Assembly (NCBI GenBank): GCA_964020085.1
Contig: OZ026607.1
Coordinates: forward strand, 16,956,622-17,020,621
Source: Micromussa lordhowensis
Taxonomy: Eukaryota > Cnidaria > Anthozoa > Scleractinia > Lobophylliidae
Direction: 5' to 3'
Length of the DNA: 64,000 nucleotides
Made by a program: the position numbers and the translations under genes
Shown: one piece after another, positions 38,901 to 47,800 of the stretch
How the letters are laid out: each line of letters starts with the position of its first letter
Position numbering within the stretch: position 1 is the first letter of the stretch
Notes under the pieces: generated by a model
Seen by the model: only the letters and a program-made list of their open reading frames with translations
The model's database searches: none
Told to the model about the DNA's origin: nothing

Positions 38901-41822
38901 AGCGTTAGCCCTTCGGATTCGCTCCGATGAAGGGCTAACGCTCGAAATGTCAGCTTTCGAATCTCTTTACGGTGGCCAATTCACATTATCAACTCAGTTG
39001 ATAAAACTAAATTATCTCGATCTATTTTTAGTTTGAATTTAGTGTGAGTTCAGACCCGCTGCAAGAACCTCAGTGGCCAATCACAAGCACAGCCTTAATT
39101 TTTAACTGACATTATCATTTCGCCAGAAGATCGAAAAAAAAACCCAGCCATTTTTGGTCATGGATGTTACGTAACATCCATGAGTATAGGGGGCAATCGG
39201 ATGGCACTCGATCACTCACTCACTCACTCACTCACTCACTCACTCACTCACTCGATTCTGATTAATTTATTCATTAAACCGGATTAAATCGTTTCTCCCA
39301 ACCCTCCCCTGCTTAGTATGGTTCTTGTCCTAGGCACTTCGTGAGGTAGCTTCAACAGGTTTTAGCGGGGTACTAGAAAGACGAATTTTTTGTCCGACAA
39401 CTTGGAGTTCATACATATGGCGGCTAACGCGGCACGAAGATGGTTTTTGGTTCAACTCGTGGAGTTGTAAAATTGAAATTTGTCAAGCTAAGCAGCAGTA
39501 GCTGTAACAAATGGACATGGAAATACAAGAAGCATAGCGCTCGTCAAAAACCCATATGTAAATAATAATTTATATTGAAAGGTCAAGGTGTTTTTTCATT
39601 AGACGTAAACAAAATTCTCCGATTACAAGTCACGCTAAACTCACGCTATGCAAAGAATGTAATCAGATACTCTTTTTTTCGTATATTTGCTGAAGGGCAG
39701 GAGAGTCACGTTTCGCAGACAGTGTAAGTAACCGCGTTTTTTTAACCGCGTATTTTTATTTGTGACCTGAAGGTTTTGCGTGATCCGTGAAGAACCTGAA
39801 ATATTAACCGATATTCGTGATTTTACCACACAACTCTACGTGATTTTGAGATACAAGTTCTCCGAATAGTTACAGTGGTCTATCGAGAGTGCCTTAGCCA
39901 TGCAATATGCAATACGGAGCCTTGATTTAGCCATTCGCGATTTTGCTTCCTACAAACACTGCTTTTAATGTAAGAACAGGTCCTTACTTTCTTATTTTCG
40001 TAATTCGGGAAAACGAAATTTTTTTATCCGTGAACCGTGATCCTCTGTATTTTAGGTTCGTGAATCATGCCAGAGACTTCCCTGTACGACCCTCTTGATA
40101 TCTAAAGCTTTTAATCGGACATTGTAAACAGACCACGATGGTAAATTGTTTTTTTGTTAGATTATTTTTTATCAGTGCTGGCCTGATGGGCCGCTTGGCA
40201 TATACCTGGCACGAAATTGGATAGGAAATTTCGGTGGAGTTTTTTTTATGCTCGACTATCTCGACTGCCTTCCACATATATCAAGTTTGGTTCTTTTCTA
40301 GTAGGTATGTAAGTACTTCGCGGGAAAATGATTTTGCATGTTTGAGAAGTTTATACAGTATATTGTTTAATAATTAGCATCCAATAGAGCTTACTTTAAT
40401 CTTCTCACTTGTACAGCACTATATTGAGACTCCACTCTATTGCAACTGTAGTATACGCAAACACTTTCGCTTCATTCACTTCTAGTACATTTAAGTAACC
40501 TCTGCGCAAATCTACCCAAATGCTAAATTACCTTTCATCTCCACGCCACCCTACTACAACTTTAGGCAAGTTAACTTTACCAAGCTCTACAATCCCATCA
40601 AGGCCTGTTAAGCTCAAGGCAACTCAACACCATTATATACAGCTTTTTTGGACTGCTTTCACCTACACTAAACTTTTCCGTACTCTACGATAACAGCTCA
40701 ACCAACCTGCAATCTACCAATATAACTATACTCAATAATCACAACTGAACTAATCTTTACCCCACGAAGACAACTACATTCTACGAGTACAACTCGACTC
40801 GTATCGACTCTACTCTACCCCACCAACACAACTAAAGTCTACGATTACAACTCAACTCAAGTCATATCGACTGTACTCTACTCCACCAAGAGAGCAGCAC
40901 TCTATTATTTAAAACTCCACTCACCTTATTCCACTCAATGAAAACAACTATACCCTAGTTAACCTCTATCACCACTAGACTCTACCATTACAACTTACTT
41001 CACAGCTACTCCACTGCACCCCAGCAAGACAACTACACCCTACCATTAGGACCCAACTCACCTCGACTCCACTCGACCCCAGCAACACAACTAGACTCTA
41101 CAACTACAACGCAACTCACCTCAAGTCTACTCTACTCCACCATCACAACTATACTCTACCATTACAACTCAACGCACCTGGACTCGACTCTACTCCACCT
41201 CAGCCATACAACAAGACTGTACAATTACAACGCAACTCACCTCAAGTCTACTCTTCTCTACTCCACCATCCCAACTATACTCTACCATTACAACTCAACG
41301 CACCTCGACTCGACTCTACTCTACCTCAGCAACACAACTACACTGTACCATTACAACGCAACTCACCTCGACTCGACTCGACTCCATCATGATAACTATA
41401 CTTTACCATTACAACTCAACTCACCTCGACTCGACTCCACTCGACTTAAGCAACACAACTAGACCGTACCATTACAACGCAACTCACCTCGACTCCACTC
41501 GACTCCATCATGATAACTATACTCTACAATTACAGCTCAACTCACCTCGACTCGACTCGACTCGACTTCAGCAACACAACTAGACTGTACCATTAAAACG
41601 CAACTTACCTCGACTCGACTCGACTCCACCCGACTCCACCAACAACGTAACTACATGCTCTACCTTCACGACTTAACCCACTTTAGCCCAATAAACCATA
41701 AACCCCGGGTATGGTATATTATACCATACCCGAGAAATAGCGTCCATTAAATTGCCTTCTAGTTGTTGTAATAAAGCGAAATCTGAAAGATCTAGCAATA
41801 TTTGTTTATGATTTTAGTAAAA

Positions 41823-41854
<32 letters not shown>

Positions 41855-44800
41855 TTTATTATAGCCAAGTTGGCGTTAAGCGCCTCGCAGGCTATCTATC
41901 ACCTCATATCCAATGCGCGCTCGTGGAATAATTGTTAAATATCACACTTTTTGTTATTTTAATTTCGTACATTTGAATAAAGTATGTTTTTTGTTGAAAC
42001 TCTTCTTGTTCTGTCGCTGTCATAGCCGGGTTTCTATCCCTGAAAAGCCGTGTTTCTATTCCTTTATCCCTTGCAATTTTAATTTGCAACATATTTTTAC
42101 CCAGGTCATTGTACAAGATGCTGCTTTTCTTAAATACATTGTATCTCTTTCAATTTTGGGATAGTTGTAATTACTAACTCCCTTTTTTTTTTCTTTTTTT
42201 TTGGGTGGGGGTGGGGGGTTTCCTAGAACTGTTAACTCCCCCCCTTGGAGTATGTAGCCTTCGAGTTGCAAATTGCACTATCGATTGCTATCAGACTGAG
42301 CATTTTTGTGGTGTAACTGTCTTTTTGATATCTTGATTTCAATAGTTTGAAACTTAACTTAGAATTCGATTGATTCAATTCAATTCGCTTTTCTTTTTTC
42401 TAAGAACAGACCCTTTACAGACCCAATTGAAATTCCATGTCGGCAATTGCTTATTATTCCATTGCGCACGTTTTTCGCTTCATTATCGCGCGCACATGGG
42501 CGCGTTAACGTACAAAAAGTAAGAGGTTTCCGTCCAATTCCTTTTTTGCTAAGAACAGTCTTAAGAAAGTATTTTTGTCGAGAATAAAAAAGGTTGTCGA
42601 ACGTTATTTTTTGGTTAAAATAGTTTCCAGCTGGGTGTATTTTTGTTCAAGGCCAGGACTTTAAGCTATGTACTAAATTGTCCGAAAAAGTGAAATATTC
42701 CTGCAACCTAACACTTTGTTGGGTATATTTTTGTTCAAATTTCACTCCTATTCAGGTGTAATCAAGCACAATCTACCTCTATTTTTCTTAAATTTTCATA
42801 TCATTAGTGTTAATGACACCAAGTTTCAAAAAGACTACAATTACTTGCAAGATGCTGGCCAATTCACGAGAGACATTTTACCTTTTTTTTTTCTGGAAGA
42901 GTCCCAAAAAGTATTTTGAAAGTTCAAGATAGAGAAGCCGCAATACAGCACAAACACACTCTTTATTTGTTCTTCCAATGCCTTCCATAAAGAGGCATTA
43001 AAAGGCAATCGCCAAATTTAACTTTGGAACTGTTTAATAGCAAATCGATGGTAGCAAATTACAGAGACCATTTTTTTTAATAAGTTTATTTCTTTCAAAT
43101 ATATCCTCGTTGTATCCCAAAAACGTGGATCAATGCACTACTAGTACCAGTACTTATTTAGTATATTTCACGCTCAATTTCAAATTTAAAGTGCTACTAT
43201 GATCAAATTCTCGATGTCCATTTTTTTACATTTTCGCACACAATAGGTGTGTCCAAGATATTTTGCCAAATTTCAATCTATTACGAACAACAGAACTCAT
43301 GTTTTTTGGACCTTTATTTCCGAGATTTTACGGCCGCCATTAATTTTCCTTGTTCCAAGTCTGGGTTGAGAATTGGAGAAAATGACATCATTTTCTCAAA
43401 AATACCGCACGGGTTGAAATTATAATAACAATTAATGTAGAAAATTGCACGAATTTATGAGCCAAAGCTTTTGTTATTCTTATGCGAACTGCTATACTAC
43501 TTGTTATTATAATTTCAACCCGTGTGGTATTTTTGAGAAAATGACGTCATTTTCTCCAATTCTCAACCCAGACTTGGAACAAGGAAAATTAGTGGCGGCC
43601 GTAAATTCTCGGAAATAAAGGTCCAAAAAACATGAGTTATACTGTTCGTAGCAGATTGAGAATTTGATCGTAGTAGCACTTTAAAGCAAGTACGCTTAGG
43701 AGAGTCCTAATTAGGGCAAAACACTATATAGCACACGCGAGATACAGCAATTGTTCATCATCACCCTCTGTGGTAAAGAAAAATTATACCATCAAGTATA
43801 TGCCTTATTAATCGCATTTAACCCCAGCGTAATGTTCGTCACAGAATAATCCCTGAGGACAGACACCACTTTGGCATCACTGTCTTGCAAAAAGAGCCTT
43901 ATGTGGACTGCGCATTACTTTACATTAGCGTACTTCACAATTTCTCAGTTATTATATGTGTCAACTGGTAAAACCTTCCAAGGAACGTGGCAAGTGAACT
44001 AATAGAATATCTCGTCAATATTGTACCAAAGACACCAGTTTTATAAATAAATAAAATTAAAGATTAACTAAACAAGTGAGCTTTGCAGTCGTCTGCTAAT
44101 TCCCCCAAGATAGCCTTCACGAATACTCTTTAAAATCGAGAAAAAACGCGACAACTTAAGGATGCTCGATAGGGTTTTTAGCTGCACGCGCGCGCGCAAT
44201 CTACACACGCCATAACTAAGGTTCTTTGCGTCAGCTGAATCAGTATTAAAATCAGCACACCGGAAGTTAATGCTGTGTAAAATCGCGCAAACCGGAATTA
44301 AAATCTGCGGAAAACATTGGTTTTTAGCTCGAAAGTTTGCTCGTTGACCTATCCTGATTTTTTGCATGCACGCACCATTCATGATGGCTTTACAGATATA
44401 AACGAAAACGTTACTAATTACACCACATTAAAAAAAATTATTAATTGTATGAAATTTAAAAACAATCTATCTTGCGGCTTAAAATTGTCAAAATTAGCAG
44501 CCTTTAATGACAGCCAGAGAAAAAAACGGAAATTTACTTGGGCAAGATAAGCTCTTTTGTAGCTTGTTGTTTATCATATTGAAAAAGAAAAAGGTAATAA
44601 GCATTTACTTTCTACACACAAGTATATTTACACTACCACAAAACTAGTTTCTACAAGTTTCAACAAAAACCAAAAAAAGAACTACAAGAAAGGATGTATG
44701 CGACATATGCGGAACGAAAACAAAGTCAGGACACGTGAAGTGTAGCAAATGCGGACAATGGAAGCATACAAAGTGCGTTAAAATAAGTATAAAAGAAGCA

Positions 44801-47800
44801 GAAAAAAAAGGGTACAAATGCAGAAATTGTAAATAAAACGTTTGCCGAAAAAAGGTCATTTATAGATAATAAATACTCAAAAAGAAACCTGTTGGTGGAA
44901 GGCAGAAACAATGAACAATGTATGAAACAATTATCCTATGTTTGAAATAAAATTAACTATTAAATGAAAAGAGGCTTTGATTGTTGAGTGAAATGAAAAA
45001 GGTTTAGCATAGACGAAAAGGGAAGAAAATGACAGATTTGTTTTATTTGTGTTCTATATTTGTTACAGTCGAGGTTGAGTGGAATTGTCATGGTACAGTA
45101 TAGTTGTGTTGGTGGAGTCGAGTAGAGTCGAGTTGTCATTGTACAGTAGAGTTGTTTTGGTGGAGTCGAGTATAATCCAGTTGTGATGGAAGAGTATACA
45201 TGTAGTTCTGTTGGTTGAGTCGAGTAGAGTCGAGTTGTGATGGAAGAGTATAGTTGTATTGGTGGAGTCGAGTTGAGTCGAGTTGTGATGGAAGAGTATA
45301 GTTCTGTTGGTCGAGTCGAGCTGAGTCGAGTTGTTATAAAAGAGTATAGTTGTATTGGTGGAGTAGAGTTGAGTCGAGTTGTGATGGAAGAGTATAGTTC
45401 TGTTGGTTGAGTCGAGTTGAGTCGAGTTGTGATGGTAGAGTATAGTTGTGTTGGTTGAGTCGAGTAGAGTCGAGTTGTTATAAAAGAGTATAGTTGTATT
45501 GGTGGAGTCGAGTTGAGTCGAGTTGTGATGGAAGAGTATAGTTCTGTTGGTTGAGTCGAGTTGAGTCGAGTTGTGATGGTAGAGTATAGTTGTGTTGGTT
45601 GAGTCGAGTAGAGTCGAGTTGTGATGGAAGAGTATAGTTGTATTGGTGGAGGCGAGTTGAGTCGAGTTGTGATGGAAGAGTCTAGTTCTGTTGGTTGAGT
45701 CGAGTTGAGTTGAGTTGTGATGGTAGAGTATAGTTGTGTTGGTTGAGTCGAGTAGAGTCGAGTTGTGATGGAAGAGTATAGTTGTATTGGTGGGGGCGAG
45801 TTGAGTCGAGTTGTGATGGAAGAGTATAGTTCTGTTGGTTGAGTCGAGTTGAGTTGAGTTGTGATGGTAGAGTAGTGATGGTAGAGTATAGTTGTGTTGG
45901 TTGCGTCGAGTAGAGTCGAGTTGTGATAAAAGAGTATAGTTGTATTGGTGGAGTAGAGTTGAATCTAGTTGTGATGGAAGAGTATAGTTGTGATAAAAGA
46001 GTATAGTTGTATTGGTGGAGTAGAGTTGAATCTAGTTGTGATGGAAGAGTATAGTTCTTTTGGTTCGAGTCGAGTCTAGGCGAGAAGAGTTAAGTTTAGA
46101 TGAGTGGTTGAGTAGAGGATTTGAAGGCTACAAAAGAGATAACTGTATGAAAACAATTGTGTGAAACGGACTTTGACCTACTGTCGAGCTAGTTGACTCG
46201 ACAAATACAACTCGACCCAATATGAAAAATCATTTTCAAATACAACTCGACCCAATATGAAAAATCATTTTGCCCCGAAGTACTTACATATCTACTAGAA
46301 AAGAACCGGTCGAGTTAGTTGAGGCCAAAAAGCTCCACTATAAAAGTCTATCCAATTTTGAGACACATTTGGCTTGGCACATATGTAGACTTTGACTTCC
46401 ACCGTCTGAGCTTCTATTTGCAGAACGAGTGCTTGTACCAAACGTTTCCCATGAAGATCACTTGATTTTCATGCGAATGACCGTGCAGGTGACATATATT
46501 TTCACACAAATAGTTTCGCTCAAAGACTCGTTTTGCCACAGGGGCAAAAGTAAACTTGGCATTGGGCTATTCATCCATGAGCTGCTCAGAGAGCCTTTGA
46601 TTTTTCCTTAGCTATGGGCACTCATATGGACCAGAACTGACCTATTTTGTTGGGAAAGAATGTAAAGATGTCATGACATAGGCTTAATATGGGAGTTGCA
46701 TGCTCCTTGTGATGGGCTACTGTTTTTACTTGTTGTTTGTAGACTTACTTCATCAATGTTAATCCACTGCAGAATGGGTAATTCTCCCTCACCAGCAGTA
46801 TTCCGTAAAAAGACACACCTCTTTGGCAGACCACCATATTGTCTTTTTCCCACACGATCACTATCTGAATACCACAATCAAATGTCACCAAAAATTTGAA
46901 GGTAAATAAGTAGGGAACTTTATTTAGCCACATACAGTCAAAGCCCTTCAAGTGGCCACCTATTAAGCAGCCACCCCTATTAGATGGCCAGCAATAGAAA
47001 TCCCAACGGTCGTTTTTTATTGTTTTTACCTCAGTGGCCAGTCCCCTTTTAAGCGGTCACTATCCATTAAAAAATATTAAAATAACATTTAATGTTTTAT
47101 TAAATATAGAGAAATAACGAGAAAATGACAATAAGTAAGAAGAATAGTAATTCATAATAAAATTATAATGATAATAAAAAATAGCAAATATGGAAATATT
47201 TACAATCAGACGTCAGCAACACAGTTATTTTTTGTAGTTGATTTTTAAAGGATGAAAGAGTTTCAAATTCTCTGACTTTCATGGGGTCAAGAAGATCGTT
47301 CCATAACTTGGTGGCAATGAACATTGGGAAAAAACTATACAACTGTACTTTGCACATACAGGGTATATTGAGATCAGATAATAGTAGAAAGGTCTTTAAT
47401 CACAAGTACATGTTCTCGTAAACATGCTGTTCGAGTAAATATTCATACTCCTCCAAAACAAAATTGTTCTGGCTTGAGTACCTTCAACACCTCTTTGTAA
47501 ATTACTAACAGTAACGTTTAACTTCATCCCTACTGGTTGGTTTTCAAAATCCCCTCACAAATCAGAAATCAAGGCAGGCTCACTTTCTTGGTGCCTCTGC
47601 ATCAGACTCCTCCCTGCCAGATCACTTTGCTCTGGGCCGCTCACGTGTATGTACATGTATGAGCCAAAGGCGAGCCTGCTCGCAGGCTATAGACAAATCC
47701 AGAATGGCCACAGAACAAATGACTGAAAAGAAACACAGCTTTATAAATTGTTACCTTCATCTATGGTGATCAGAAACACTCGCTGCAGCATGTCATTCAC

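Larger units (their letters stand above)
40214..46358. mobile_element. Foldback-like transposable element with minisatellite arms and a PHD-finger exon
   Basis: Outer termini are inverted. AAATTGGATAGG, GGTGGAGTTTTT and CTCGACTGCC at 40214-40265 match the complement of 46300-46358. GGTTCTTTTCTAGTAGGTAT and GTAAGTACTTCG..AAAATGATTTT at 40290-40340 match the complement of 46265-46312. Inside each end is a ~1-kb minisatellite, C/A/T-rich on the left (about 40700-41650) and its inverted, G/T/A-rich counterpart on the right (45070-46090). The interior holds nested palindromes and a PHD zinc-finger exon but no recognisable transposase. Long arms built of tandem repeats define foldback elements. A MULE (Rehavkus-like) origin is possible because such elements are reported with tandem-repeat termini and PHD fingers. 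No target duplication found. It sits wholly in UBE4A intron 2. Confidence 0.72.

Noticed and set aside
44068..44382. 104-codon minus-strand frame inside the foldback element as transposase
   Set aside because: No DDE/RNase H-like motif or zinc-binding pattern, and the length is too short.
45070..46090. CRISPR-like regular repeats
   Set aside because: Units are contiguous variants without unique spacers, and the sequence is eukaryotic. It is a minisatellite.
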